Shown here: one piece after another, positions 44,449 to 54,557 of the stretch
Position numbering within the stretch: position 1 is the first letter of the stretch
Layout: each line of letters begins with the position of its first letter
Source of the DNA: Burkholderiales bacterium
GTDB taxonomy: Bacteria; Pseudomonadota; Gammaproteobacteria; Burkholderiales; Burkholderiaceae_C
DNA length: 64,000 bases
Reading direction: 5' to 3'
Assembly (NCBI GenBank): GCA_003963075.1
Contig: RXJV01000028.1
Coordinates: forward strand, 1 to 64,000
Translations under genes and position numbers: made by a program
The notes under the pieces: model-generated
The model's database searches: none
The model's input: the letters and a program-made list of their open reading frames with translations, nothing else
What the model was told of the DNA's origin: nothing

Positions 44449-44516
44449 CCGCCGGGCCGCCCCAAGGGAGCGAAGCGCCCCCGCGGGGGGCAGTGAACGC
44501 AGTGAACGTGGGGGTC
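44449..44516. repeat. REP-like intergenic element
   Basis: Between pepN and fbp. It contains the perfect palindrome CCCCCGCGGGGG (44478-44489), then AGTGAACGC and AGTGAACGT in tandem (44492-44509). The motif GGGAGCGAAGCGCCCCCGCG is familiar from many Burkholderiales intergenic spaces; only one copy is in this window. Confidence 0.5.
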
Positions 44517-44523
44517 AACATGT

Positions 44524-47187
44524 TCAGCTCCCCGAGGCAAGGGCGCGCTCGACGATCTCGCGGACGTCGGGCGACAGGTCGGACTTGGCGGCCACGCGGG
44601 CAACGGCTTCGCGGGCGGCGCTGCGGTAGGGCTCGGCCAGCTGGGCCCAGCGGTCCATCGCACGGGCGATACGGCTGGCCAGCTGCGGGTTGATCGCGTC
44701 GATGGCCAGCACCTGCTCGGCCCAGAACACATAGCCGGCCGCGTCGGCGCGGTGGAAGGCCGCCGGGTTGAACATGCACAGCGACGCCAGCAGGCTGCGG
44801 GCGCGGTTGGGATTCTTCAGCGTGAAGTCGGGGTGCTGGGTCAGCGCTTTGGCGCGGGCGAACACGCGGCCGTCGGCCTCGGGCGCGCGGGCCTGCAACT
44901 GGAACCACTTGTCGATGACGAGGGCGTCGTCCTTGAACAGCGCGTGGAAGCGCTCCAGCGCCGGTGCGGCCAGCGCGGCGCCCGCGTTGACCAGGGCGGC
45001 CAGCGCGCCGAGCCGGTCGGTCATGTTGGACGCGTCCTTGAAGCGCTGGTAGGCCTTGCCCGGCCAGACCGTGTCGCCGCTGGCCTGGGCGTCCAGCACC
45101 AGCATCGACAGCGCCAGATTGGCCAGCGCGCGCTTGCCGGAGGAGACCGGGTCGGGCCTGTAGCCGCCCTGGACCTGATGCGCCTCGAACGCGGCGGCCC
45201 AGTCGTCGCGGAGTGCCGCGGCGAGCTGGGTCTGCGCGGCCATCACGGCAGCGTGGATGGCCTGCGGGTCGACCACGTCCAGCTGTTCGGCGATATAGCT
45301 CTCGCCGGGCAGCGTGAGGGCCAATTCCTTGAAGGCCGGGTCCAGTTCGGGGTGATTCAGCACCCCGCGCATCGCCTCGATGAAGGCATTGCTGAGCTGC
45401 AGCGGCTGGCCGGCCCGCAGCGCGGCGAGGATGCGGTTCAGCGCCAGGCGCTGGCCGGCTTCCCAGCGGTTGAACGGGTCGCTGTCGTGGCGCATCAGCA
45501 CCAGCAGCGCGGCGTCGGACAGGCCGTCGTCCAGCACCACCGGGGCCGAGAAGCCGCGCAGCAGCGACGGCACCGGCTCGTTGTCGATGTTCTCGAAGAC
45601 GAAGGTCTGTTCGGTCTGGTCCAGCACCAGCACGGTCTCGGTGTCGCCGGCGGCGTTCAGCGCCAGCGGCGCGCCATGGCGGTCCAGCAGGCCCATCACG
45701 ATGGGGATGACCTGCGGCTGCTTGTCGGCCTGGCCCGGCGTGGCGGGCGTGTGCTGCGTGAAGCGCAGGGTGTAGCTGCGGGCGGCGGCGTCGTGCTCGC
45801 CGCGGGCCGTGACGCGCGGCGTGCCGGCCTGCGAATACCAGCGCTTGAAGGCCTCCAGCCGCGTGGCGAGCGCCGAGCCGGGGTTGGCGTCGGCGATGGC
45901 CTGGGCGAAGTCGTCGCAGGTCACGGCCTGGCCGTCGTGGCGCTCGAAGTAGAGCTTCATGCCGGCCTCGAAGCCGGCGCGCCCGACCAGGGTCTGGTAC
46001 ATCCGCACCACCTCCGAGCCCTTCTCGTAGACGGTGGCGGTGTAGAAGTTGTTGATCTCGCTGTAGCTGTCCGGGCGCACCGGGTGGGCCATGGCGCCGC
46101 TGTCCTCGGGGAATTGCAGCGCGCGCAGCTGGCGCACGTCCTGGATGCGGCACACCGCCCGGGCCGACGGGCTGCCGGCCATGTCCATGCTGAATTCCTG
46201 GTCGCGGAACACCGTCAGGCCTTCCTTCAGCGACAGCTGGAACCAGTCGCGGCAGGTCACGCGGTTGCCGGTCCAGTTGTGGAAGTACTCGTGGGCGACG
46301 ATGGACTCGATGCGGTGGAAGTCGGCGTCGGTGGCCGTGGCGGGGGAGGCGAGCAGGGCGCTGGTGTTGAAGATGTTCAGGCCCTTGTTCTCCATGGCGC
46401 CCATGTTGAAGTCGGACACGCCGACCACCATGAAGCGCTCCAGGTCCAGTGGCAGCCCGAACCGGGCCTCGTCCCAGACGATGGAGGCGATGAGGCTGTT
46501 CATCGCATGCTCGGTCTTCTCCAGGTCACCGCGCCGCACGTAGACCTGCAGCAGGTGGTCCTTGCCGGCGCGGGTGCGGATGCGCTGCTCGCGGCTGACC
46601 AGGTCGCCCGCGACGACGGCGAATAGATAGCTGGGCTTGGGGAAAGGATCGCTCCAGACCGCGAAGTGGCGGCCGTTGTCCAGGTCTCCGCTGTCCACCA
46701 GGTTGCCGTTGGCCAGCAGGATGGGGAAGCGCGTCTTGTCCGCGCGCAGCGTGACCGTGTAGACGGCCATCACATCCGGCCGGTCCAGGAAATAGGTGAT
46801 GCGGCGGAAGCCTTCGGCCTCGCACTGCGTGAAGAAGCTGCCGCCCGAGGTGTAGAGGCCCGACAGCGCGGTGTTCTTCTCGGGGCAGGTGGTGTTGCGG
46901 ATCTCGAGCGTGAAGTCGGCATCGGGCGCGCTCTCGATCACGAGCTCGTGCCCTTCCTGGCGGAAGGACACGCTGTTGCCGTCGATCAGCACGCGCAGCA
47001 GGTTCAGTTCCTCGCCGTGCAGGCGCAGCGGGCCGTGGGGCACGGCGTGGTTGCGTTCAATCTGCAGCTTGCTGGTGACCAGGGTCTTGGCCGGGTCGAG
47101 GTCAAAAACCAGGTCGACCTTGCGGATCCAGTAGGCCGGGGGCTGGTAGTCCAGGCGCTGGATCAGGGGAGCAGTGCCTTCACGCAT
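44524..47187 (-). CDS. pepN: Aminopeptidase N
   Basis: An 887-residue M1 zinc aminopeptidase. GAMENKG (263-269) binds the substrate N-terminus, [11 protein letters not shown] (from 299) and Glu322 hold zinc and catalysis. Length equals E. coli PepN (870). Cytoplasmic peptide turnover. The ATG follows AAGGACTCCCC. The next gene downstream is fbp after an 85-bp spacer with a REP-like element. Confidence 0.97.
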   Translation of the reverse strand: MREGTAPLIQRLDYQPPAYWIRKVDLVFDLDPAKTLVTSKLQIERNHAVPHGPLRLHGEELNLLRVLIDGNSVSFRQEGHELVIESAPDADFTLEIRNTTCPEKNTALSGLYTSGGSFFTQCEAEGFRRITYFLDRPDVMAVYTVTLRADKTRFPILLANGNLVDSGDLDNGRHFAVWSDPFPKPSYLFAVVAGDLVSREQRIRTRAGKDHLLQVYVRRGDLEKTEHAMNSLIASIVWDEARFGLPLDLERFMVVGVSDFNMGAMENKGLNIFNTSALLASPATATDADFHRIESIVAHEYFHNWTGNRVTCRDWFQLSLKEGLTVFRDQEFSMDMAGSPSARAVCRIQDVRQLRALQFPEDSGAMAHPVRPDSYSEINNFYTATVYEKGSEVVRMYQTLVGRAGFEAGMKLYFERHDGQAVTCDDFAQAIADANPGSALATRLEAFKRWYSQAGTPRVTARGEHDAAARSYTLRFTQHTPATPGQADKQPQVIPIVMGLLDRHGAPLALNAAGDTETVLVLDQTEQTFVFENIDNEPVPSLLRGFSAPVVLDDGLSDAALLVLMRHDSDPFNRWEAGQRLALNRILAALRAGQPLQLSNAFIEAMRGVLNHPELDPAFKELALTLPGESYIAEQLDVVDPQAIHAAVMAAQTQLAAALRDDWAAAFEAHQVQGGYRPDPVSSGKRALANLALSMLVLDAQASGDTVWPGKAYQRFKDASNMTDRLGALAALVNAGAALAAPALERFHALFKDDALVIDKWFQLQARAPEADGRVFARAKALTQHPDFTLKNPNRARSLLASLCMFNPAAFHRADAAGYVFWAEQVLAIDAINPQLASRIARAMDRWAQLAEPYRSAAREAVARVAAKSDLSPDVREIVERALASGS

Positions 47188-47227
47188 GGGGAGTCCTTGT
47201 GGGAATGGTCGGGAGAGGTCAGAAAAA

Positions 47228-47671
47228 TCAATGGGCTGGGCGGTTGCCCGACAGCAGCCAGATGCCGGCCAGGCACAGGGCCAGGCCGGCCAGTTGCTTG
47301 AGGCTCACGGCCTCCTTGAAGACGGCCAGGCCGATCAGCAGCAGGGCCGTGGCCACCGCCGCGGCCGACAGCACAAAGGCACTGGACAGACTGCCGCCGG
47401 CCCGGTAGGCCAGCAGAAAGCCCAGCTCGATCAGCACGATGGCCGCCGCCACGCCCCACACGGCGCCGCCGAGTTCGCTGGCGGCCTGCGTCAGTGGCGT
47501 GGTGAGCGGGAACAGCAGGAACAGCGGCAGGCTGAGCAGCGCTGCCGCAAGGTAGAAGCCCATCAGCGCCAGCACCGGGTGGGCGCCCGGTGGCATCTGC
47601 TTTTGCATGAAGTGGTAGAGCACCTGGCCCGTGATCGCGACGGCCATGGCCAGGGCGAAGCCCATCTTCAT
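47228..47671 (-). CDS. Half-size EamA/DMT-type membrane protein
   Basis: A 147-residue inner-membrane protein with about five hydrophobic helices, ending AGLALCLAGIWLLSGNR as in small multidrug-resistance-like (EmrE/EamA half) transporters. It would act as a homo-oligomer. Its ATG overlaps the prfB stop by one base (TGATG), so it is probably co-translated with RF2. Confidence 0.75.
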   Translation of the reverse strand: MKMGFALAMAVAITGQVLYHFMQKQMPPGAHPVLALMGFYLAAALLSLPLFLLFPLTTPLTQAASELGGAVWGVAAAIVLIELGFLLAYRAGGSLSSAFVLSAAAVATALLLIGLAVFKEAVSLKQLAGLALCLAGIWLLSGNRPAH

Positions 47672-48775
47672 CAGACGCCCTGCTTCAGCGATTCCTGGAT
47701 GAAGGCATCCAGGTCGCCGTCGAGCACCTTCTGCGTCGCCGAGGTCTCGTAGTTGGTGCGCAGGTCCTTGATGCGGCTCTGGTCCAGCACGTAGGAGCGG
47801 ATCTGGTGGCCCCAACCGACGTCGGTCTTGGTGTCCTCCAGCTTCTGTTGCTCTTCCATGCGCTTCTTCATCTCGTGGTCGTACAGCCGCGAGCGCAGGC
47901 GGCGCCAGGCGACGTCGCGGTTGCTGTGCTGGCTGCGGCCGTCCTGGCACTGCACCACGATGCCGGTCGGGATGTGCGTCAGCCGCACCGCCGAGTCGGT
48001 CTTGTTGATGTGCTGGCCGCCGGCGCCGCTGGCGCGGAAGGTGTCGGTGCGCACATCGGCCGGGTTGATGTCGATCTCGATCGAGTCGTCGACTTCCGGG
48101 TAGACGAACAGCGACGCGAACGAGGTGTGGCGGCCGCCGGAGCTGTCGAACGGGCTCTTGCGCACCAGGCGGTGCACGCCGGTCTCGGTGCGCAGCAGGC
48201 CGAAGGCGTACTCGCCCTCCACCTTGATCGTCGCGCTCTTGATGCCGGCCACGTCGCCGGGCGTTTCGTCTTCCAGCGTGGCCTTGAAGCCCTTGCGCTC
48301 GCAGTACTTCAGGTACTGGCGCAACAGCATGCCGGCCCAGTCGCAGGCCTCGGTGCCGCCGGCGCCGGCCTGGATGTCGATGAAGCAGTTGCTCGGGTCG
48401 GCCGGGTTGTTGAACATCCGGCGGAATTCCAGCTCTTCGACCTTGGCCTGCAGCGCCTTGGCGTCTTCCTCGATCGCCAGCATGCCGGCCTCGTCGCCGT
48501 CTTCGCGGCTCATCGCGAAGAGCTCGGCGTTGTCAGCCAGCGAGGAGGTCAGCTGCTTGATGGTGTCGACCACCGTTTCGAGCTGGCGCTTTTCCTTGCC
48601 GAGCTCCTGGGCGCGCTTGGGGTCGTTCCAGACGTTGGGGTTCTCCAGCGCGGCGTTGACTTCGTTCAGGCGCAGCGCCTTGCGGTCGAAGTCAAAGATA
48701 CCCCCTTAGCGCGTCGGTGCGCGCTGCGAGGTCGGCCAGGCTGTTGCCGATTTGGTTGATGTGTTCGATGTCCAT
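47671..48775 (-). CDS. prfB: Peptide chain release factor 2 with programmed +1 frameshift
   Basis: A 367-residue RF2 in two frames. Frame 0 from ATG 48775 encodes 27 residues ([10 protein letters not shown] ... GYL) and meets TGA at 48692-48694; +1 shifting at CTT-TGA-C enters the main frame at 48693 and ends at 47671. The main part has the GGQ loop ([14 protein letters not shown]) and the SPF stop-recognition tripeptide ([16 protein letters not shown] KSPFDSSGG). It ends translation at UGA and UAA; the shift lets RF2 level control its own synthesis. Confidence 0.97.
48691..48705 (-). promoter_or_regulatory. prfB +1 frameshift site
   Basis: Minus strand GGGGG-TAT-CTT-TGA-C: an internal Shine-Dalgarno-like AGGGGG three bases before the slippery CTT, the in-frame TGA and the conserved C after it. 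Confidence 0.95.
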
Positions 48776-48885
48776 GGCGGGCACGGCGGTTCAAAAGCGC
48801 GCGATTTTCGCATGGCGAGCAGGCACACTCGCGGCTGGCCGGGGGTGGGCTGCCGAGGGCGGCGACCGGCGTGAGGACGGTTCGT

Positions 48886-51063
48886 ATGACCTGGTGGATT
48901 CCTCGGCGTGCGCTGGCCCTGGGGGCCGTGGCCGCCGCACTGATGGGGGCTGGTGCCTCAGCGCTGGCGGCCGATCCCGTTGTCGCGCCGGCCGCGGCCA
49001 AGAAGCCGCGCGACGTGAGCGTGCACGGCGACCGCCGCATCGACGACTACTTCTGGCTGCGCGAGAAGGACAACCCCGAGGTGCAGGCCCATCTGCAGGC
49101 CGAAGCCGCCCATGCCGACGCCTGGTTCAAGCCCCACGAGGCGGCGATAAACAAGCTCTTCGAGGAGATGAAGGGCCGGGTGCAGCAGCGCGACCAGAGC
49201 GTGCCGCAGCGCCGCGGCGCCTATTGGTACGCCTCCCGCACGCTGGAAGGCCAGCAGTACCCGGTGTTCTTCCGCCGGGCCGCGGCCGGGGCGGACCGCC
49301 ATGACGACCCGCAGGCGCCCGAGCAGCTGCTGGTGGACATGAACGAACTGGCCAAGACGCGCAAATTCGTCAATCTGAATGGCCTGGCCGTCAGCCCGGA
49401 CGACCGCTGGCTGGCCTATGGCGTGGACGCCACCGGTGCGCGCGATTTCGAGCTCCACCTCCGCGACATCGCGAGCGGCGAGGACCGCGTGGTCGCCTCC
49501 ACCCCGCATGCGGACAGCTTTGTCTGGGCGGCGGACAGCCGCACGCTGTTCTACATCCGGCACAACGAGGCCCGGCGCTCCCACCAGCTCTGGCGCCATC
49601 AGGCCGGCGGCGCGGGGCCGGACGTGCTGGTGCACGAGGAACCGAACGAGCTCTTCAACCTGGTGGTGGCCAAGTCGCTGGACGGACGCACGCTGATGCT
49701 GGGCGCCATCGCCAAGGACACCCAGGACTGGCGCGTGCTGCCGGCCGACCGCCCCGAGGGCACCTGGCGCGAGGTGCTGCCGCGCCGCACCGGCCAGGAG
49801 TACGACATCACGCCCTTCGGCCGCGAGCTGCTGCTGCGCGTCAACGACCGCGGCGTCAACTTCCGGCTGCTGCGCCTGGCGATGAAGCCGGGCCGTGGGC
49901 CCGTGCTCACGCCGGCCGACCTGAAGGCCGGGCGCGAGCTGATCGCCCACCGGCCGGACGCGATGGTGGAGGGCGCGGTCGCCTTCAAGACCCACGCGGT
50001 GGCCCAGGTGCGTGAAGGCGGGTCGATCAAGCTGCGCGTCTTCCCGCTCGCGGGTGGCGCGCCGCGCGACATCGGCTTCCAGGAGCTGGCCTACGGCGCC
50101 ACGCTGGCCGAGCAGCGCGAGTTCGACGCCCCTCGCGTGCGCTTCGCCTACAACTCGCTCACCACACCGCCGAGCACCTACGAGGCCGACCTCGCCACCG
50201 GCCAATTGACGCTGCTGAAGGTGCAGCCGGTGCAGGGCGGCTACGACGCCAGCCTCTACGCCAGCGAGCGGCTGTGGGTGTCGGCGCCGGATGGCACCCG
50301 CGTGCCGATCAGCCTGGTCTACCGCAAGGACAAGCGCCGCCCCGGCCCGCAGCCGCTGCTGCTCTATGGCTACGGCAGCTACGGCATCCCGACCGACCCG
50401 CGCTTCTCCAGCACCCGGCTGTCGCTGCTGGACCGGGGTGTGATCTTCGCCATCGCCCACATCCGCGGCGGTGGTGACCTGGGCCGTCAGTGGTATCTGG
50501 ACGGCAAGCTGGCCAAGAAGATGAACACCTTCACCGACTTCATCGCCTGCGCCCAGGGCCTGGTGGACCGCGGCTACACCGAGCCGCGCCAGCTCGTGAT
50601 CCAGGGCGGCAGCGCCGGCGGCCTGTTGATGGGCGCGGTCACCAACCTGCGGCCGGACCTGTTCAAGGCCGTGGTCGCCCAGGTGCCATTTGTCGACGTG
50701 ATCAACACCATGCTCGACGCCACGCTGCCGCTGACGACCGAGGAATACATCGAGTGGGGCAACCCGAACAAGGCCGACGAGTACGCGTGGATGCGGGCCT
50801 ACAGCCCCTACGACAACCTCCGGCCCGCGGCCTACCCGGCGGTGCTGGCCAAGACGGCCATCAACGACAGCCAGGTGCCCTACTGGGAGGCCGCCAAATA
50901 CGTCGCCAAGCTGCGCACCGTGAACACCGGCGGCGCCCCGGTGCTGTTCGACATCAACATGACGGCCGGCCATGGCGGCGCCTCGGGCCGCTTCGATGCG
51001 CTGCGCGAAACCGCGCGCACCTTCGGCTTCATGCTGGCGCAGTGGGGGCTGCTGAATGACTGA
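48886..51063 (+). CDS. Secreted prolyl oligopeptidase family protein (oligopeptidase B-like, S9A)
   Basis: A 725-residue serine peptidase with an N-terminal signal peptide (MTWWIPRRALALGAVAAAL, cleavage near ALAAD). A seven-bladed propeller covers ~90-430; the catalytic domain has Ser in IQGGSAGGLLMG, Asp in INDSQVPYWE and His in TAGHGGASGR. IRGGGDLGRQWY is typical of oligopeptidase B. It cuts short peptides, probably after basic residues, in the periplasm. ATG 48886 chosen over GTG 48871. Confidence 0.92.
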   Translation: MTWWIPRRALALGAVAAALMGAGASALAADPVVAPAAAKKPRDVSVHGDRRIDDYFWLREKDNPEVQAHLQAEAAHADAWFKPHEAAINKLFEEMKGRVQQRDQSVPQRRGAYWYASRTLEGQQYPVFFRRAAAGADRHDDPQAPEQLLVDMNELAKTRKFVNLNGLAVSPDDRWLAYGVDATGARDFELHLRDIASGEDRVVASTPHADSFVWAADSRTLFYIRHNEARRSHQLWRHQAGGAGPDVLVHEEPNELFNLVVAKSLDGRTLMLGAIAKDTQDWRVLPADRPEGTWREVLPRRTGQEYDITPFGRELLLRVNDRGVNFRLLRLAMKPGRGPVLTPADLKAGRELIAHRPDAMVEGAVAFKTHAVAQVREGGSIKLRVFPLAGGAPRDIGFQELAYGATLAEQREFDAPRVRFAYNSLTTPPSTYEADLATGQLTLLKVQPVQGGYDASLYASERLWVSAPDGTRVPISLVYRKDKRRPGPQPLLLYGYGSYGIPTDPRFSSTRLSLLDRGVIFAIAHIRGGGDLGRQWYLDGKLAKKMNTFTDFIACAQGLVDRGYTEPRQLVIQGGSAGGLLMGAVTNLRPDLFKAVVAQVPFVDVINTMLDATLPLTTEEYIEWGNPNKADEYAWMRAYSPYDNLRPAAYPAVLAKTAINDSQVPYWEAAKYVAKLRTVNTGGAPVLFDINMTAGHGGASGRFDALRETARTFGFMLAQWGLLND

Positions 51064-51313
51064 GCCCGCCGGCGACTACTGGCGCCGCACGCGCCGGCTC
51101 ACCGGCTGGCTGCTGCTGGCCTGGGGCGTGACGGCCTTCTTGCCGGTGTTCTTCGCGCGGGAGCTCAGCTTCGAACTGTTCGGCTGGCCGTTGGCCTACT
51201 GGTGGGCCTCGCAGGGAGCGTTGCTGGCCTTTTGCGCCATCGTCATCGTCTACGCCTGGCGCATGCGCCGGCTCGACGAGGCCGCCCGCGTCAGCCCGCC
51301 AGAAACGCGCTGA
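51056..51313 (+). CDS. DUF4212 protein, small subunit of a sodium/solute symporter, orphan
   Basis: An 85-residue protein with two transmembrane helices (TGWLLLAWGVTAFLPVFFA, YWWASQGALLAFCAIVIVYAW) separated by RELSFELFGWPLA, and a C-terminal MRRLDEAA, the DUF4212 pattern. In most genomes this gene directly precedes a large SSS-family symporter (ActP-like); here a divergent hydrolase follows instead. It overlaps the oligopeptidase end by 8 bp, so it is translated from the same mRNA. Confidence 0.82.
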   Translation: MTEPAGDYWRRTRRLTGWLLLAWGVTAFLPVFFARELSFELFGWPLAYWWASQGALLAFCAIVIVYAWRMRRLDEAARVSPPETR

Positions 51314-52190
51314 GCCGCGCGGCCAGCGCCTCGGGCTGGTCGTGGTGCAGCATGTGGCCGGCGTCGGCGATCACGCAGCGCTCCAGCTGTGGCACCACGG
51401 CCAGCCGGGCCTCGAAGTCCTCGCGCGGGAAACGCTGGCCCCAGAAGCGGCTGAGCTGGTCGTCGCTGCCCTCCACCCACAGCGTCGGCGCGGCGATGCG
51501 CTGCCAGCAGGCCAGCACCTCGGCCTTGCGGTAGAGCACCGGGTTGGCCAGCTTGTGGGCCGGGTCGGCGTTCAGCAGGTAGCCCTCGGCGGTCTCGCGC
51601 GCCCAGTGGCCCGCCAGCCAGGCGGCCTTTTCGGCCGACAGCCGCGGGTTGTTCTTCATCAGCCGCTCGGCCACCTCGGCCTGCGTCGCGTAGGGGCGCA
51701 GGCCCGGTGGGTGCTTCAACTCGTCCAGCCATTTGACGAGCCGCTCGGGCGCAGCAGCGGGTGACACCTCGGGCAGGCCAAAGCCTTCGAGGTTCACCAG
51801 CCGCCGGATGCGCTGCGGCCGCACGCCGGCATAGCTCATCACGACATTGCCGCCCATGCTGTGGCCGAGCAGGTCCACCGGGGCGCTGGGGCTGACCGCG
51901 TCGAGCAGGGCGTCGAGATCGGCGAGGTAGTCCGGGAACCAGTAGCAGCCGGCGCCACTGGCCTCGCTCAGGCCGAAGCCGCGCCAGTCGAGGGCGATGA
52001 CCTCGCGGTCGCCAGCCAGCGCGTCGACGACGAACTGGAAGGACGCGCCGACATCCATCCAGCCGTGCAGCAGCACCAGGGGCGGCCGGCCGGGGCAGGC
52101 TTCGCCCCAGCGCAGGAGGTGATGACGCAGGCCGCGAAGGCTCAGAAACTCGTTGCGATGCGGCCGACTTGGGGTGTAGATACCGGGCAT
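51291..52190 (-). CDS. Alpha/beta hydrolase
   Basis: A 299-residue cytoplasmic alpha/beta hydrolase. VLLHGWMDVGASF (oxyanion hole), LLGHSMGGNV (nucleophile), EGSDDQLSRF (acid) and ADAGHMLHHDQP (His) are intact. It resembles serine hydrolase-like/MEST-type hydrolases. TACAGT (minus, 52197-52202) lies 6 nt before the ATG with TTGTGA 16 nt further up, so the mRNA is probably leaderless. The end overlaps the DUF4212 gene by 23 bp, convergent. Confidence 0.88.
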   Translation of the reverse strand: MPGIYTPSRPHRNEFLSLRGLRHHLLRWGEACPGRPPLVLLHGWMDVGASFQFVVDALAGDREVIALDWRGFGLSEASGAGCYWFPDYLADLDALLDAVSPSAPVDLLGHSMGGNVVMSYAGVRPQRIRRLVNLEGFGLPEVSPAAAPERLVKWLDELKHPPGLRPYATQAEVAERLMKNNPRLSAEKAAWLAGHWARETAEGYLLNADPAHKLANPVLYRKAEVLACWQRIAAPTLWVEGSDDQLSRFWGQRFPREDFEARLAVVPQLERCVIADAGHMLHHDQPEALAARLSAFLAG

Positions 52191-52232
52191 ATCCGCACTG
52201 TAGGACACGGTGGTCCGCTCACAATGGAGGGC

Positions 52233-52763
52233 ATGCCTGCATCCCGCCACGACATCCGTCCCGCCGAGCTGCGCGACCTGAACACCATCGTCCAACTCAT
52301 CAGCGAACTGGCCGAGTTCGAGCAGCTCACGCATCTGCTCGAGGTCACGCCCGACCGGCTGGAGCCGCATCTGTTCGGCGACGACCCGGTCGCGGAATGC
52401 CTGGTCGGCGAGATCGGTGGCGAGGTGGTCGCCTTCGCGCTGTTCTACACCAACTTCTCGACCTTCCTGGCCAAGCCGGGCCTCTACCTGGAAGACCTGT
52501 ATGTGCGCCCGGCGCACCGCCGCAGCGGGCTGGGCAAGGCGCTGCTGATCGCACTGGCCCAGCTGGCCTGCGAACGCGGCTATGGCCGCTTCGACTGGAC
52601 CGTGCTGAACTGGAACGAGGACGCCATCCGCTTCTACGAGAAGCTCGGCGCCGAGGTGCTGCCCGACTGGCGCATCTGCCGCCTCACCGGCGATGCGCTG
52701 GAGCGCTATGCCGATGGCGACCGCCCGAGCATGTGGTCGCCCTCGGCCTGGCTGGGGCTCTGA
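52233..52763 (+). CDS. GNAT N-acetyltransferase, spermidine/thialysine acetyltransferase-like
   Basis: A 176-residue GNAT fold. The acetyl-CoA loop is in LYVRPAHRRSGLGKALL and the C-terminal WTVLNWNEDAIRFYEKLGAEVLPDWRICRL is typical of the SSAT (diamine acetyltransferase) family. Substrate likely a small amine. CACAAT (52220-52225) lies exactly 7 nt before ATG 52233, which is chosen over ATG 52224. Divergent from the alpha/beta hydrolase with overlapping promoter elements. Confidence 0.85.
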   Translation: MPASRHDIRPAELRDLNTIVQLISELAEFEQLTHLLEVTPDRLEPHLFGDDPVAECLVGEIGGEVVAFALFYTNFSTFLAKPGLYLEDLYVRPAHRRSGLGKALLIALAQLACERGYGRFDWTVLNWNEDAIRFYEKLGAEVLPDWRICRLTGDALERYADGDRPSMWSPSAWLGL

Positions 52764-52871
52764 ACCCGCAGCGCGCGGCCCGCGCCGCGCCCAGCCTCCG
52801 GGCAATCCATGAGGCCACGGCCGGCCGCGCTGGCTAGCATCGCCCCCCTAGTTCACAGTCCCGGGGCCCCG

Positions 52872-54557
52872 ATGGCGGCAGACCTTTACGCGCAGTTGCA
52901 CGCCGCCTTCCGCTGGCAGGTGCCAGACGACTTCAACATCGCCGAGGCCTGCTGCGGCCGCTGGGCGCGCGCCACGCCCAAGGCCACGGCGATCTACTTC
53001 GACAGCGAGAGCGGCTGCCGCGCGCAGTACAGCTATGCGCAGTTGCAGCGCGCGGCCAACCGCCTGTCGAACGCGCTGCTGGCCCAGGGTGTGCGCCGCG
53101 GCCACCGGGTGGCCATCGTGCTGCCGCAGCGCTTCGAGACGGCCGTGGCCCACATCGCCATCCAGCAGATCGGCGCGGTGGCCATGCCCCTGTCCATGCT
53201 GTTCGGCGCCGAGGCGCTGGAGTTCCGGTTGCAGGACAGCGGTGCCGTGCTCGCCATCGCCGCCTGCGAGGCATTGCCGGCGCTGCGCGAGGTCAAGCCG
53301 CGTTGCCCGGCACTGCGCCGCATCCTCGTCGTCGGCGAATGCCCGGTGGACTGCGACGAACTGCCCTGGATGCAGGCCATCCAGGCCGAGGCCGCGAGCT
53401 TCAAGCCCGTGGCCACCCAGGCGGCTGACCCGGCCATCCTGATCTACACCAGCGGCACCACCGGCAACCCCAAGGGCGCGCTGATCCCGCAGCGCGCACT
53501 CATCGGCAACCTGAGCGGCTTTGTCGCCAGCCAGAACTGGTTCGGCTTCGACCCGTTCGACCCGAGCCGGCCGAGCGACGCCGTGTTCTGGAGCCCCGCC
53601 GACTGGGCCTGGACCGGCGGCCTGATGGACGCGCTGCTGCCCACGCTCTACTTCGGCCGCCCCATCGTCGCCTGGCAGGGGCGCTTCTCGGCGGCCAAGG
53701 CCTTCGAGCTGATGGTGGCCTACGGAATCACCCACGCCTTCCTGTTCCCGACCGCGCTCAAGGCCATGATGAAGGCCGAGCCCCGGCCGCAGCGCCACCG
53801 CCTGAAGCTGCGCGCGCTGATGAGCGCGGGCGAGGCGGTGGGCGACGCGGTGTTCACCTGGTGCCGCGATGCGCTGGGCGTGCCGGTCAACGAGATGTTC
53901 GGCCAGACCGAGATGAACTACGTCGTCGGCAACTGCCAGGCCCTGTGGCCGGCCCGGCCGGGCAGCATGGGCCGCGCCTACCCGGGCCATCGTGTGGCGG
54001 TGATCGACGACCAGGGCCGCGAATGCGCGCCGGGTGAGGTGGGCGAGGTCGCGGTGCACGCGCGCGACCGCCACGGCGACCCGGACCCCGTGTTCTTCCT
54101 CGGCTACTGGAACAACGTCGCCGCCACCCGCAGCAAGTTCACCGGCGACCCGGCCGACAGCTGGTGCCTCACCGGCGACCTGGCCCGCATGGACGCCGAC
54201 GGCACGCTCTGGTACGAGGGCCGGGCCGACGACGTCTTCAAGAGCGCGGGCTACCGCATCGGCCCGGGCGAGATCGAGAACTGCCTGCTCAAGCACCCGG
54301 CCGTGGCCAACGCCGCCGTCGTGCCCAAGCCTGATGCCGAACGCGGCGCGCTGGTCAAGGCCTATGTGGTGCTGGCCGACGGGCAGGTGGCCAGCGATGC
54401 CCTCGTCGAGGCCCTGCAGGGCCACGTGAAGGCGCGGCTGGCGCCCTACGAGTACCCGAAGGAGATCGAGTTCATCGACGCGCTGCCGATGACCACCACC
54501 GGCAAGGTGCAGCGGCGGGTGCTGCGGCTGCGGGAGCAGGCGAGGGCGGCGGCGTAG
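52872..54557 (+). CDS. Acyl-CoA synthetase (AMP-binding, medium-chain type)
   Basis: A 561-residue acyl/aryl-CoA ligase. IYTSGTTGNPKGALIPQ is the P-loop (A3), FGQTEMN the A5 motif, GDLARMDADGTLWYEGRADDVFKSAGYRIGP the hinge region and TTTGKVQRR holds the catalytic lysine. The sequence fits the acetyl-CoA-synthetase-like, medium-chain acyl-CoA group (TGG in WTGGLMDALL). It activates a carboxylic acid with ATP and CoA. Apparently monocistronic. Confidence 0.92.
   Translation: MAADLYAQLHAAFRWQVPDDFNIAEACCGRWARATPKATAIYFDSESGCRAQYSYAQLQRAANRLSNALLAQGVRRGHRVAIVLPQRFETAVAHIAIQQIGAVAMPLSMLFGAEALEFRLQDSGAVLAIAACEALPALREVKPRCPALRRILVVGECPVDCDELPWMQAIQAEAASFKPVATQAADPAILIYTSGTTGNPKGALIPQRALIGNLSGFVASQNWFGFDPFDPSRPSDAVFWSPADWAWTGGLMDALLPTLYFGRPIVAWQGRFSAAKAFELMVAYGITHAFLFPTALKAMMKAEPRPQRHRLKLRALMSAGEAVGDAVFTWCRDALGVPVNEMFGQTEMNYVVGNCQALWPARPGSMGRAYPGHRVAVIDDQGRECAPGEVGEVAVHARDRHGDPDPVFFLGYWNNVAATRSKFTGDPADSWCLTGDLARMDADGTLWYEGRADDVFKSAGYRIGPGEIENCLLKHPAVANAAVVPKPDAERGALVKAYVVLADGQVASDALVEALQGHVKARLAPYEYPKEIEFIDALPMTTTGKVQRRVLRLREQARAAA

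Noticed and set aside
44752..46626. 624-codon plus-strand ORF opposite pepN
   Set aside because: Antisense shadow; no domain and repeated Val/Gly/His-rich composition typical of GC-rich reverse frames.
48958..50973. 671-codon minus-strand ORF opposite the oligopeptidase
   Set aside because: Antisense shadow of a gene with an intact catalytic triad.
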